Assembly (NCBI GenBank): GCA_030654835.1 | Contig: JAURWS010000012.1 | Span: forward strand, 1 to 64,000 | Direction: 5' to 3' | Source: Gammaproteobacteria bacterium | GTDB taxonomy: Bacteria > Pseudomonadota > Gammaproteobacteria > Pseudomonadales > Pseudohongiellaceae | Length of the DNA: 64,000 nt | Shown: positions 54,740 through 63,764 of the stretch, piece by piece | Position numbering within the stretch: position 1 is the stretch's first letter | Layout: every line of letters begins with the position of its first letter | Made by a program: the position numbers and the translations under genes | Notes under the pieces: model-generated | The model's database searches: none | The model's input: only the letters and a program-made list of their open reading frames with translations | What the model was told of the DNA's origin: nothing

Positions 54740-55174
54740 ATGACACATACCACTGTACATCGCTTGAGTGAATTCGCGGTCGGATTGCTGTTCGGACTGG
54801 GCTTGCTGATTTCCGGGATGACCGATCCGGGCAAGGTGCTGGGTTTTCTCGATCTGGCAGGCGCCTGGGATCCTTCGCTGGCGCTGGTGATGGGCGGCGC
54901 TATTGTCGTGGGCTTCTTCGCCTTCGGCAGCGCCAAGAAGCGCACGACCAGCTTCCTGGGAGGCGCGCTGCATCTGCCCACCGCCAAGGATATCGACAAG
55001 CGTCTGGTCATCGGCGGGCTGCTGTTTGGTGCGGGCTGGGGTCTGGCGGGGTTCTGCCCCGGACCCGGCATCGTCACCATGGCGACGGGTGAGCCCAAGG
55101 CCGCCCTGTTTGTGGTCGCCATGATCGCAGGCATGCTGGTGTTTCAGTTCACGGACCGCAAACCCAAGAGTTAG
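54740..55174 (+). CDS. DUF6691/YeeE-like transporter (PmpB-like)
   Basis: 144 residues, about four helices. Contains the paired signature GLLISGMTDPGKVLGFLDLAG and LFGAGWGLAGFCPGPGIV, with one Cys. It is the usual second half of the split YeeE/YedE pair and probably assembles with the preceding protein in the inner membrane. Part of the BigR-controlled operon. Confidence 0.88.
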   Translation: MTHTTVHRLSEFAVGLLFGLGLLISGMTDPGKVLGFLDLAGAWDPSLALVMGGAIVVGFFAFGSAKKRTTSFLGGALHLPTAKDIDKRLVIGGLLFGAGWGLAGFCPGPGIVTMATGEPKAALFVVAMIAGMLVFQFTDRKPKS

Positions 55175-55206
55175 CACATGGCAGCCTGAGGCTTGAAGGA
55201 GCTTTC

Positions 55207-56937
55207 ATGTCGAACAGAACTGCATCGTCACTCTCGTCCTGGCTGCCTATTCTCGACTGGGGGCGCCGCTACAATCGCGACACCTTCGTCAGCGATGGAG
55301 TAGCGGCGCTGATCGTCACCATCATGCTGATTCCCCAGAGTCTGGCCTATGCCTTGCTCGCCGGATTGCCGCCCGAGGTGGGGCTCTACGCCAGCGTTGC
55401 TCCGTTGCTGCTCTATGCTGTGTTTGGCACCAGTCGCGTGCTGGCCGTCGGGCCTGTCGCCGTCGTCTCGCTGATGACGGCGGCCGCGATTGGTGAACAT
55501 GCCATCGTCGGCACGCCGGAATACTGGGCGATTGCCATCACACTGGCCTTTCTTTCCGGGGCGATGCTGACCCTCATGGGTGTCCTGCGGCTGGGTTTCC
55601 TCGCAAACTTCCTCAGCCACCCGGTGATCTCGGGTTTCATCTCGGCCTCCGGATTGCTGATCGCCGCCAGTCAGGTCAAGACGCTGATGGGTGTGACGGC
55701 CGAGGGTGAAAATTTCTTTGCGCTGGTGCATTCGCTGGTTCTGCATGCAACCAATACCCACATGCTGACGTTGACGATGGGCATCCTCACCACGGCATTC
55801 CTGTTCTGGGCCCGCAAGGGCCTCAAGCCGCTGTTGCTGGGATTGGGGCTTAAAGCTCGGTTGGCCGATGTCCTGACCAAAACGGGGCCGGTGTTGGCGA
55901 TCGCCGTCACCACACTGTTGACGTGGGGGCTCGATTGGCAGGGGCAGGGCGTGAAGATTGTCGGCACTGTGCCACAGGGCCTGCCGCCGCTGACCATGCC
56001 CGTCTGGGACATGGCGCTGTGGAAAGAGCTGGCGATTCCGGCCTTGCTGATCAGCATCGTCGGGTTCGTGGAGTCCGTCTCCGTCGGGCAGACACTGGCG
56101 GCGAAACGACGTCAACGCATCGAGCCAGATCAGGAGCTGGTGGCGCTGGGCGCGGGTAATCTGTCCGCTGCATTTACCGGTGGCTTTCCCGTGACAGGGG
56201 GCTTCGCCCGCTCTGTCGTCAATTTCGATGCGGGTGCACAGACGCCAGCCGCAGGAGTATTCACGGCGCTGGGCATTACACTGGCCTCACTGTTCCTGAC
56301 GCCTGCCTTGTATTTCCTGCCGCAGGCGACACTGGCAGCCACCATCATTGTCGCCGTGCTGTCGCTGGTTGACTTCGGCATATTGAAACGCACCTGGGCT
56401 TACTCCAAGGCCGATTTTGTGGCCGTGCTGGCAACGCTGGGGGGCACTCTGGGGCTTGGCGTCGAGGCCGGTCTGGTCATCGGCGTGAGCGTGTCGCTGG
56501 CGCTGTTCCTGCTGCGCAGCAGCCGCCCGCACATCGCCGAGGTCGGTCTGGTCCCCGGCACGGAATCGTTCCGCAATGTCCTGCGCCATGCCGTCAAGGT
56601 GTCGCCCGCGCTGATCAGCCTGCGGGTCGATGAGAGTCTTTATTTCGCCAACTCCAGAACGCTGGAAGATCGTATCAACAGCGCGGTGGCGACCAATCCT
56701 CAGCTCAAACACGTGGTGCTGCAGTGTTCCGGCATCAATTCCATCGACGCCAGTGCGCTGGAGAGTCTGGAAACCATTGAGAAGCGGCTGCACGATTCCG
56801 GAGTAACCCTGCATCTGAGTGAGGTGAAGGGCCCGGTGATGGATCGGCTGCAGGGCACCGAATTCCTGCATGAATTGAGTGGCAAGGTCTTTCTGACGCA
56901 TTATCAGGCCATACAAGAACTGGCACCCGTTGAGTAA
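55207..56937 (+). CDS. SulP-family anion transporter with STAS domain
   Basis: 576 residues. About 12-14 helices in the membrane part, with the SulP pattern DGVAALIVTIMLIPQSLAYALLAGLPPEVGLYAS, and a C-terminal STAS domain from about residue 440 (SLRVDESLYFANSRTLEDRI ... QCSGINSIDASALESLETI). Family substrates include sulfate, bicarbonate and dicarboxylates. The neighbourhood (YeeE/YedE, persulfide regulator) favours sulfate or a related sulfur anion. It begins 32 bases after the PmpB-like gene and is followed by the DUF302 gene. Confidence 0.93.
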   Translation: MSNRTASSLSSWLPILDWGRRYNRDTFVSDGVAALIVTIMLIPQSLAYALLAGLPPEVGLYASVAPLLLYAVFGTSRVLAVGPVAVVSLMTAAAIGEHAIVGTPEYWAIAITLAFLSGAMLTLMGVLRLGFLANFLSHPVISGFISASGLLIAASQVKTLMGVTAEGENFFALVHSLVLHATNTHMLTLTMGILTTAFLFWARKGLKPLLLGLGLKARLADVLTKTGPVLAIAVTTLLTWGLDWQGQGVKIVGTVPQGLPPLTMPVWDMALWKELAIPALLISIVGFVESVSVGQTLAAKRRQRIEPDQELVALGAGNLSAAFTGGFPVTGGFARSVVNFDAGAQTPAAGVFTALGITLASLFLTPALYFLPQATLAATIIVAVLSLVDFGILKRTWAYSKADFVAVLATLGGTLGLGVEAGLVIGVSVSLALFLLRSSRPHIAEVGLVPGTESFRNVLRHAVKVSPALISLRVDESLYFANSRTLEDRINSAVATNPQLKHVVLQCSGINSIDASALESLETIEKRLHDSGVTLHLSEVKGPVMDRLQGTEFLHELSGKVFLTHYQAIQELAPVE

Positions 56938-56969
56938 TTGACTGAATGAGCAAACGAGAGGGTTGTGGA

Positions 56970-57353
56970 ATGTATTACATCGTGGAAACAAACAAGGCCT
57001 TTGTGCAGGCGGCGGATGATCTGGATGCGGCGGTCAAGCGCAATGGCTTCGGCGTGCTGCACATACACGACCTCGGCAACACCCTGCGCAGCAAGGGCAT
57101 ACCCTTTACCGAGGAGTGCCGGATATTCGAGGTATGCAATCCGGGGCAGGCGGCAAAGGTATTGTCCACGGACATGCGCCTGAACATGGCGTTGCCCTGC
57201 CGCATTTCCGTCTTCACCGAGAACGGCGCGACCCGTATCGGCGTGATCAAACCAGCCGCCATGCTGGCCGCGCTTTCCGACGAGCCAGCACTGGCCGAGA
57301 TTGCGCAACAGGTGGAAGACAAAATTATCCAGATGGTCGAAGAGGCCAGGTAA
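56970..57353 (+). CDS. DUF302 domain protein
   Basis: 127 residues. The family core is seen in NKAFVQAADDLDAAVKRNGFGVLHIHDLGNTLRSKG, then ECRIFEVCNPGQAAKVL and LNMALPCRISVFTENGATRIGVIKPAAM. DUF302 proteins are often near sulfide-responsive or envelope genes, with no known reaction. I choose the ATG at 56970 because GAGGG lies nine bases upstream; an ATG at 56946 has no ribosome binding site. It is the last gene of the BigR-type operon. Confidence 0.85.
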   Translation: MYYIVETNKAFVQAADDLDAAVKRNGFGVLHIHDLGNTLRSKGIPFTEECRIFEVCNPGQAAKVLSTDMRLNMALPCRISVFTENGATRIGVIKPAAMLAALSDEPALAEIAQQVEDKIIQMVEEAR

Positions 57354-57455
57354 TTGCCGCCGGGGTGAGCGTCGCCGCTCGCTCCTTGCCTCTCATTTCT
57401 CGCCCCACGCTACTCTCTCTTCGTGGCTCACTCTTCGTGGTTCACCCGGCACGAC

Positions 57456-57917
57456 TCACGCCTGCGCGGTCTTGCTGCGATGCACCAGCGCGCCCGTGCT
57501 GTCGATGATCTCGATATCGACCTCCACGCCACGGCGCACACTCTGGGTGACGGTGCAGAAGTTCTCGAATTGTGCGACTGCACTCTCCAGGGAAGGTAGC
57601 GCGTCCTTGGTCGTTCCGAGGCGGATCTGCACGTCGAAGTGGGTGACCCGCAGGAATTTCTCCACGCGGCCAAAGCGTCCGGTGATGGTGGCAGTGAGCT
57701 CCCCCGGGTCTTCCTTGTGGCGGCGCAGCGCATACAGCAGGCTGGCCGACAGGCAGTTGGCCACCGAGGCCGCCAGCAGGCCGGCCGGGCTTGGGCCTTC
57801 GCCGCCGCCCAGTGGCTCCGGTTCGTCGCTGAGCAGGTTGCCGAACTCGCCGAAGTCGATCTGGAACAGATAATTTTCCAGCAGTTTCAAATTCACTGTG
57901 AAGGTTGTGTCGCTCAC
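57456..57917 (-). CDS. OsmC family protein
   Basis: 153 residues of the OsmC/Ohr fold, a family that reduces organic hydroperoxides using two Cys. The pattern GGGEGPSPAGLLAASVANCLSASLLYAL is clear, with one conserved Cys (NCLSAS); the partner Cys is not evident at the usual second place (SAVAQFENFCTVTQ is the candidate). The start is GTG at 57917, overlapping the pta stop as GTGA. Final gene of the Mla-pta operon. Confidence 0.88.
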   Translation of the reverse strand: MSDTTFTVNLKLLENYLFQIDFGEFGNLLSDEPEPLGGGEGPSPAGLLAASVANCLSASLLYALRRHKEDPGELTATITGRFGRVEKFLRVTHFDVQIRLGTTKDALPSLESAVAQFENFCTVTQSVRRGVEVDIEIIDSTGALVHRSKTAQA

Positions 57918-60097
57918 GTTGTCCTCTCTGTTTTTTCGATAGTTGCCTGAATCGCCGTGATGGCGATGGTGTAGACGATGTCCTCCACCGATGCGCCTCG
58001 GGAGAGATCGTTCACCGGTTTGTTCAGGCCCTGCAGCATGGGGCCGATGCTGACGACTCCGGCGCTGCGCTGCACTGCCTTGTAGGTTGTGTTGCCAGTA
58101 TTCAGGTCCGGGAAGATCAGCACCGTGGCGTGGCCGGCGACGGGGCTGCCGGGCGCTTTGGTGGCCGCCACCTCGGCGCTGACGGCGGCGTCATATTGCA
58201 GCGGGCCGTCGATGACCAGGTCGGGGCGTCTGGCCCGTACCAGCCGTGTGGCCTCGCGGACCTTGTCGACATCGCTGCCGGTGCCGGAATCCAGTGTGCT
58301 GTAGCTGATCATCGCCACGCGCGGGAAGAGCCCGAATTCGTGGGCCGAATCGGCACTGGCGATGGCAATGTCGGCCAGCGCGCTGGCTTCGGGGTCGGCG
58401 TTGATGGCGCAATCGCCGAAGATCAGCACCTGCTCGGGCAGGCACATGAAGAAGATCGAGGAGGCGGTGTCGATGCCGACGCGGGTGCGGATCAGCTGCA
58501 GCGCCGGGCGGATGGTGTTGGCCGTGGTGTGCACGGCGCCGGAGACCAGGCCGTCCACACGCCCCTCGTGCAGCATCAAGGTGCCGAGCACCACATTGTC
58601 TTCCAGCTCCTGGCGGGCCCGCTCGGCGGTCATGCCTTTGTGCTGGCGCAGCGCCGTGAGCAGCTGCACATAGGTTTCGCGCAGCGGCACTGGATCGACG
58701 ATCTCCAGTTCGGCTGGCAGCGTGATCGCATTGCTGGCGGCCAGTTGGCGAATCACCTCTGGATTCCCCAGCAGCTGGCAGCGCGCAATGCCGCGTCTGC
58801 TGCAGTTCACGGCGGCACGCACCGTACGCAGTTCCTCGCCCTCGGGCAGCACGATGAGTCGGTTGGCGGCACGGGCCCGCTGCAACAGGCTGTAGCGGAA
58901 GGCAGCGGGCGACAGGCGCCGCTCGCGCTGACTCGCCACCAGCGTGGCCAGCCAGGGACGATCGAGATGCTGTGCCACCGTGTCCATGACATGGCGAATG
59001 CGGGCATCGTCATCCACGGGCACGCGATTGGCGAAGCCGGGCAGGTGGGTGATGACCTGATAGCTGTCCTCTGCCACGCGCAGCAACGGCAGGCCGTGCG
59101 CGATGGCCTGTCGACAGAACGCCAACGTCTCCGGCCGCAGCGCCGCGCCCTCGGTCAGCAGAACGCCGGCCAGTGTCACGCCATTGAGCTCTGCCAGCGC
59201 GGCGGCGACGATCACCTCGTCACGGTCGGCGCTGGTGATCACCAGTGTGCCGTGTTGCAGGTGTGGCAGCAGGTTGCCTACCCGTTCGGTGGCGAGGCAG
59301 ATGTGCAGCACGCGGCGCTGCTGGATGTCGCCCGCCTCCACGACCTCGGCGTGCAGAAACTCAGCCACATCACGGGTGCGCGGTGCGGTCAGCTCGGCGT
59401 CCCAGGGGATGCCGCCCGCCAGATGCAGCCCTGTGCTCAAGACTGGCAGCTGCGCCTGTATTTGTGCCCAGGTCAAGGAAGCTTCCGCTGGAGTGCGCGG
59501 GCCTTGCAGTGGCAGGTGTTCGTCCTCGTCGCGTGGCGCATCGAGCATGTTGAGAATGACGCCGACGGCACGGCCGCTGGCCGCGTCGCTGCCGTCATGC
59601 CCGCCGAACTGGGCAGCGCAGCTCTCCAGCCGCTGATTCAACTCGACAAAGGACTGAGCGTGGGGCGTGCTGACGAGGATGACCTGCGCATCGAAGGAGT
59701 CCGCCAGCAGCGGGTTGATCCGCGCCAGCAGCGGGTCATCACCGGCGGGGCTGATGCCCTCCAGCACCAGCACGTCCGGCTCCTGGGCGAGGCCCGCCAG
59801 CGTGCGTTCGCGCAGCATCATCCACTGCTCCATCAGGAGATCGGTCTGCTCGGCGGCGAGCCAGGCGGCGGCCTGACTGCAGGGCAGAGGGGCAGGTGGT
59901 TGCAGGTCTGCATAGCGGCGGATCAGCTCCACCGTGTGCTCGGCGCCATCTGCGCCAGTTGACGCTGCTACCGATTGCGCCACCGGCTTGCAGAACGCCA
60001 CGCGCAGCCCCTGCTGGTCCAGTGCATGCAGCAGACCGAGACAAATTGTCGTCAGCCCGACGCCCGCTTCGGTGGGAACCAGCAGTAGTGTCTTCAT
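57914..60097 (-). CDS. pta: phosphate acetyltransferase, long (DRTGG-domain) type
   Basis: Converts acetyl-CoA and phosphate to acetyl phosphate. 727 residues: an N-terminal P-loop domain (MKTLLLVPTEAGVGLTTICLGL), a DRTGG domain and the C-terminal PTA catalytic domain with AMISYSTLDSGTGSDVDKVREATRLV, INADPEASALADIAIASADSA and LIFPDLNTGNTTYKAVQRSAG. The full-length type is allosterically regulated. No acetate kinase gene is in the window. It lies six bases after the lipoprotein gene and overlaps osmC by four bases, an unusual location for pta. Confidence 0.94.
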   Translation of the reverse strand: MKTLLLVPTEAGVGLTTICLGLLHALDQQGLRVAFCKPVAQSVAASTGADGAEHTVELIRRYADLQPPAPLPCSQAAAWLAAEQTDLLMEQWMMLRERTLAGLAQEPDVLVLEGISPAGDDPLLARINPLLADSFDAQVILVSTPHAQSFVELNQRLESCAAQFGGHDGSDAASGRAVGVILNMLDAPRDEDEHLPLQGPRTPAEASLTWAQIQAQLPVLSTGLHLAGGIPWDAELTAPRTRDVAEFLHAEVVEAGDIQQRRVLHICLATERVGNLLPHLQHGTLVITSADRDEVIVAAALAELNGVTLAGVLLTEGAALRPETLAFCRQAIAHGLPLLRVAEDSYQVITHLPGFANRVPVDDDARIRHVMDTVAQHLDRPWLATLVASQRERRLSPAAFRYSLLQRARAANRLIVLPEGEELRTVRAAVNCSRRGIARCQLLGNPEVIRQLAASNAITLPAELEIVDPVPLRETYVQLLTALRQHKGMTAERARQELEDNVVLGTLMLHEGRVDGLVSGAVHTTANTIRPALQLIRTRVGIDTASSIFFMCLPEQVLIFGDCAINADPEASALADIAIASADSAHEFGLFPRVAMISYSTLDSGTGSDVDKVREATRLVRARRPDLVIDGPLQYDAAVSAEVAATKAPGSPVAGHATVLIFPDLNTGNTTYKAVQRSAGVVSIGPMLQGLNKPVNDLSRGASVEDIVYTIAITAIQATIEKTERTT

Positions 60098-60103
60098 AGT
60101 CCG

Positions 60104-60703
60104 CTATTGTCCCGAGGTGATCGTCCACTCGATCAGGTCAGTGGCGAGGCGGTCGGCGGCTACGCCCAGCGCGGCGACGAAGTCACCGACGGTGTCGCCG
60201 TTGACCGGTTCACTGGCCTCGAAACGGTGGCTGGCAAGAATCCGGCGGCTACCTGTCTGCACCAGTTGGGCGTCGTAGCGGATCACCGCCTGCGAGCGCC
60301 CACCGAGGCGTTCGTGATGCAGCCCGCGTAACATGCCGCCCAGCTCCACGCTCGCTTCGAGTCCATCGCTGCTGGTGCTCAACGCCGACACCCGACCGTC
60401 ACGCCAGAACGCGTCGAGTATCCAGTCGCGCCACAGCAGCGCGGCAGGGGCAGACCAGCGGGCGTCCGGATAGGCCTGAAAACTGTTGTCACCCGGCATC
60501 ACCAGCACCCGGCTGCCGCCCAGCGCGTCGCTGGTAGTGGGGGTATCGATGCGCAGGCCATTGAGTGTCTGCCCGTCACTGTTGGCGCGCAGGGACGACG
60601 GCGGCAGCTGATAGAGATCGGTCGGCACCCGTTCCGGCAGCACCGTGCAGGCGCTCAGCGCGCCGCCGAGCAGCAGGGTCAACAGCAGAAAGCGCTTGCT
60701 CAT
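60104..60703 (-). CDS. PqiC/ABC-type auxiliary lipoprotein
   Basis: 199 residues. Signal with lipobox LSAC at about residues 16-19 (LLGGALSACTVLPERVP), then a single domain typical of the ABC-transport auxiliary component (ABC_trans_aux) that occurs with MCE operons. It probably sits at the outer membrane and receives lipids from the MCE protein. The ATG at 60703 overlaps the MCE gene's stop by four bases. Confidence 0.88.
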   Translation of the reverse strand: MSKRFLLLTLLLGGALSACTVLPERVPTDLYQLPPSSLRANSDGQTLNGLRIDTPTTSDALGGSRVLVMPGDNSFQAYPDARWSAPAALLWRDWILDAFWRDGRVSALSTSSDGLEASVELGGMLRGLHHERLGGRSQAVIRYDAQLVQTGSRRILASHRFEASEPVNGDTVGDFVAALGVAADRLATDLIEWTITSGQ

Positions 60704-61617
60704 GGTTGGTATTCCTTGATGTTGTCGTCGCCCAGCAGGAAGCCTGCGGGGTCTTCTTCCAGGCGTTTGGTGATGTCGTTGAGGCCGCTGAGTACGCCGC
60801 GCAGGTCCTCTATCGCTGGCCCAAGCTCGTTGAAACTCTGCATGCCGTTGGTCAGGGCCTGCTCGTTGTCGTTCATTAATGTGGTCATCTGCTGGGTGAA
60901 GCGCTGCATGTTGACCATGGTCTCGGCGGCGGAGGTGAGCAGGGGGTCGCCATGCTCGGCGAACTGTTCGTCGACGCGCGCGAGCAGCTGATTCAGCTCC
61001 TCACCGGCGCTGGCCAGGCTGGCGAGCCCGGCCCGCAGCGTTGCCTGTTGTTCCACCAGATTGCCGGTGACGACCTCCACATTGGACAGGATGCGCGTCA
61101 CGTATTGGCCGTTTTCTACGGAGAGCATCTGGTTGGCGCGGTCGAGCAGGCTGGTGATGCTGATCAGCAGTTCATCGCTGTTCAGGCGCAGGCGGGCCAG
61201 CGACGACTGTTCGGCCTGAATGACTGGCACGCCGCCTTGCACTGCCGTGAGCAGCGGGCTCTCTGGCAGACCCTGGCTGAGTTCGATGCCGGCGGCGCCG
61301 GTGATGTTGAGCATGGTGAGGCGGGCGAGGGTGTCGACCTTGACCGGAGCGGAGCTGGAGATGCTCACCCGTGCCCACACCTGGCGCGGATCCTGCGGGT
61401 CCAGCCGCAGACGTTCCACCTCACCGACGCGAATACCGCTGTACTGCACGGGGCTGCCCACGCTCAAGCCGGAGACCGCCTCGCGGAATATCACGTCGTA
61501 CACCACGACGTCGCTGTCGGTAGCGGAGCGGGACATCCACAGGGCGAACAACAGGGCGATCGCGCCTGCGGTGAGGGTAAAGAGGCCGACGATAATGTAG
61601 TGTGCCCGGGTTTCCAT
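60700..61617 (-). CDS. MCE-domain (MlaD-like) lipid-binding protein
   Basis: 305 residues. An N-terminal anchor (about 8-28, YIIVGLFTLTAGAIALLFALWM) is followed by one MCE domain (about 38-120, VYDVIFREAVSGLSVGSPVQYSGIRVGEV, LTMLNITGAAGIELSQG). MlaD-type proteins form a hexameric ring that ferries phospholipid between membranes. The C-terminal half is helical and could form a needle or coiled coil. It lies four bases after the ATPase gene and overlaps the lipoprotein gene by four. Confidence 0.9.
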   Translation of the reverse strand: METRAHYIIVGLFTLTAGAIALLFALWMSRSATDSDVVVYDVIFREAVSGLSVGSPVQYSGIRVGEVERLRLDPQDPRQVWARVSISSSAPVKVDTLARLTMLNITGAAGIELSQGLPESPLLTAVQGGVPVIQAEQSSLARLRLNSDELLISITSLLDRANQMLSVENGQYVTRILSNVEVVTGNLVEQQATLRAGLASLASAGEELNQLLARVDEQFAEHGDPLLTSAAETMVNMQRFTQQMTTLMNDNEQALTNGMQSFNELGPAIEDLRGVLSGLNDITKRLEEDPAGFLLGDDNIKEYQP

Positions 61618-61621
61618 AGAG

Positions 61622-62455
61622 TCACTCTTGCTTTGAACTTGTTGGTGTAGATCCAGCCGCTACTGCCGCTGCCCGTCCGCGTGGCCCATGAAAATACTCC
61701 TGAATCCACGCGTCGTCTGTGGCCGCGACCACTTCCAGTGTATCCGCCACCAGCACCCGCTTCTGTGACAGCACGGCGATGCGGTCGCAGGCCGTGTACA
61801 GCGTATCCAGATCGTGCGTGACCATGAACACCGTCAGGTCGAAGGCGTCGCGCAGCGTCACCAGCAGCTGATCGAAGGCTGCCGCGCCGATCGGGTCGAG
61901 ACCGGCGGTCGGCTCATCCAGAAACAGAATGTCCGGGTCTAGCGCCAGTGCCCGCGCCAGTGCCGCGCGCTTGATCATGCCGCCAGAAAGATCGGCCGGA
62001 TACAGTGCTCCGGCGCGGGCGGGCAGCCCGGCCAGCGCCAGCTTCACCGCCGCCAGCTCGGCGGCCGCCTTGCGCGACAGCCCCGCGTGCTCGATCAACG
62101 GCAGGGCGATGTTCTCCAGCACCGTCAGTGACGAGAACAGGGCGCCGCGCTGAAACAGCACGCCGATGCGCCGCTCGAGGGCCGAACGCTGGTCTGGCGG
62201 GAGCTGCAGCAGGTCCTGACCGAACAGGTTGACCTGCCCGGCGTTCGGCCTGTGCAGCCCGACGATGGAGCGCAGCAGCACGGATTTGCCACTGCCGGAG
62301 CCGCCCACCACGCCGAGAATCTCGCCGCGATAGATGTCCAGATCGAGCCCTTCATGCACCACATTGCTGCCGAAGCGGTTGTTCAGCCCGCGCACCTCAA
62401 TGATGGCCTCGCGCGTCGCCGGGCGCTGTTGTGTTGCACCGTTTGCGGTAGTCAC
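61622..62455 (-). CDS. MlaF-like ABC transporter ATPase
   Basis: 277 residues. Walker A GGSGSGKSVLLRS near residue 51, the signature LSGGMIKRAALARALALDPDILFLDEPTAGLDP combining ABC signature and Walker B, and a switch His in VTHDLDTLYTACDR. It powers lipid transport with the MlaE-like permease. It overlaps the permease gene by four bases. The C-terminal tail (GPRGRAAAVAAGSTPTSSKQE) is low complexity. Confidence 0.93.
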   Translation of the reverse strand: MTTANGATQQRPATREAIIEVRGLNNRFGSNVVHEGLDLDIYRGEILGVVGGSGSGKSVLLRSIVGLHRPNAGQVNLFGQDLLQLPPDQRSALERRIGVLFQRGALFSSLTVLENIALPLIEHAGLSRKAAAELAAVKLALAGLPARAGALYPADLSGGMIKRAALARALALDPDILFLDEPTAGLDPIGAAAFDQLLVTLRDAFDLTVFMVTHDLDTLYTACDRIAVLSQKRVLVADTLEVVAATDDAWIQEYFHGPRGRAAAVAAGSTPTSSKQE

Positions 62456-63585
62456 CAGCCCATCTCCATGTAGAACAGCGCGGCCACGGCATCCAGAAGG
62501 ATCACCGCGAAAATGGATTGTACTACGGCAGAGGTGGTGTGTTCGCCGACCGACTGTGCGCTGCCCTGCACTTTGAAGCCTTCAAGACAGCCAATAAGCG
62601 CGATCACCAGCGCGAAAAAAGGCGCCTTGGCCAGGCCGAGCAAGATGTGGCGCAGGGGAATCTCCTGCACGATGCCGAGGAAGCGGGCGAAGCTGACATC
62701 CAGCGTCAGCACGGACACCAGCGCACCACCGAGCATGCCGGCGATGACGGCGATGAAAGAGAGCAGCGGCAGCATGATGAGCAGGGCCAGCAGCCGTGGC
62801 AGCACCAGCAGCTCGATGGGGCTCAGCCCCTGCACGCTGAGGGCGTCCAGTTCCTCATTCACCTTCATTGAGCCGATCTGCGCCGTGAAGGCGCTGGCGG
62901 TGCGGCCAGCCAGCAGAATCGCCGCGAGCAGCACGCCGAGTTCGCGCATGAAGGCATAGCCCACCAGATCCACGGTGTAGATCGTGGCGCCGAAGTTGGC
63001 CAGCACGGTGGCACCGAGGAAGGCGACGACACAGCCCACCAGAAAATTCAGCAGAAAGATGATGGGCACGGCGTTGAGGCCGGTCTGGTGCATCTGCGCC
63101 ACCAGCGCGGTGGGCCGCCAGCGCCAGGGGCGGGGCAGCAGACGCACCAGTGTCAGCAGGGTCAGGCCGAGGAAGTTGAGGAACTGCTCCAGTTCGTGCC
63201 AGCCGCTGACGACCAGCTTGCCGAGCTTGGCCAGCCCATCGCTTGGGCGCTTGTGTGGCTGAGCGGTTTCACTCTCGCGCCCGGTCATGGCTGTCGCCAC
63301 AGCCAGCAGCAGCGCCTGCCGCTCGGCCGACAGTCCGCTGGCAGTGGGGATGAGGGCGTTCAGCCGCTCCGCCCCCAGCATGTGCAGCAGCAATGCCGCC
63401 CCGGCAGTGTCCAGCGCGCTCAGGCCGGTGGTATCGAGAGACTTTATCGACGCGTTGGTGATTGAGTTGACAGTCTGCGAGTGTAGATTGGCGTCGCGGG
63501 CAAGAAGCGTGTAGTGCTCCAATGTCCAGTCGCCATGCAACAGCAGGCGCGAGGAGCCGGAGTCGATGGTCAGCGTTGGGGTCAT
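62452..63585 (-). CDS. MlaE-like permease with N-terminal STAS domain
   Basis: About 377 residues. The N-terminal 90 or so residues look like a STAS fold (SRLLLHGDWTLEHYTLL ... SIKSLDTTGLSALDTAGAALLLHML), the role normally played by the separate MlaB protein. The rest is the MlaE permease with GYAFMRELGVLLAAILLAGRTASAFTAQIGSMKVNEELDALSVQGLSPIELLVLPR, including the EELDAL motif for ATPase coupling. The start is ATG 63585. The upstream frame extends 33 codons without family similarity. First gene of the leftward operon. Confidence 0.92.
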   Translation of the reverse strand: MTPTLTIDSGSSRLLLHGDWTLEHYTLLARDANLHSQTVNSITNASIKSLDTTGLSALDTAGAALLLHMLGAERLNALIPTASGLSAERQALLLAVATAMTGRESETAQPHKRPSDGLAKLGKLVVSGWHELEQFLNFLGLTLLTLVRLLPRPWRWRPTALVAQMHQTGLNAVPIIFLLNFLVGCVVAFLGATVLANFGATIYTVDLVGYAFMRELGVLLAAILLAGRTASAFTAQIGSMKVNEELDALSVQGLSPIELLVLPRLLALLIMLPLLSFIAVIAGMLGGALVSVLTLDVSFARFLGIVQEIPLRHILLGLAKAPFFALVIALIGCLEGFKVQGSAQSVGEHTTSAVVQSIFAVILLDAVAALFYMEMGW

Positions 63586-63764
63586 GCGGGCAATATACGG
63601 AGGGGGGTGGCGATGGTCAACCGCCGCCTCCCACCGGGTGGCGCTTGAATTGACAGGCTGCTGGTGGCAGTCCATATTCAGCACAACTTTTACAGGCCGC
63701 TGTGCAGGTTTTCGGCAGTGGTTTTTACGCGGATTTTCATGCAGCGCTTAAATGGAGTAGGTAA

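Noticed and set aside
57905-59962. 685-codon plus-strand frame opposite pta
   Set aside because: Antisense of the well-supported pta gene; rich in His, Asp and Gly from complement codons.
63586-63764. Sigma-54 promoter upstream of the Rieske gene (TGGCAG near 63665)
   Set aside because: TGGCAG is present but the TTGCA-type -12 element is not at the required spacing.
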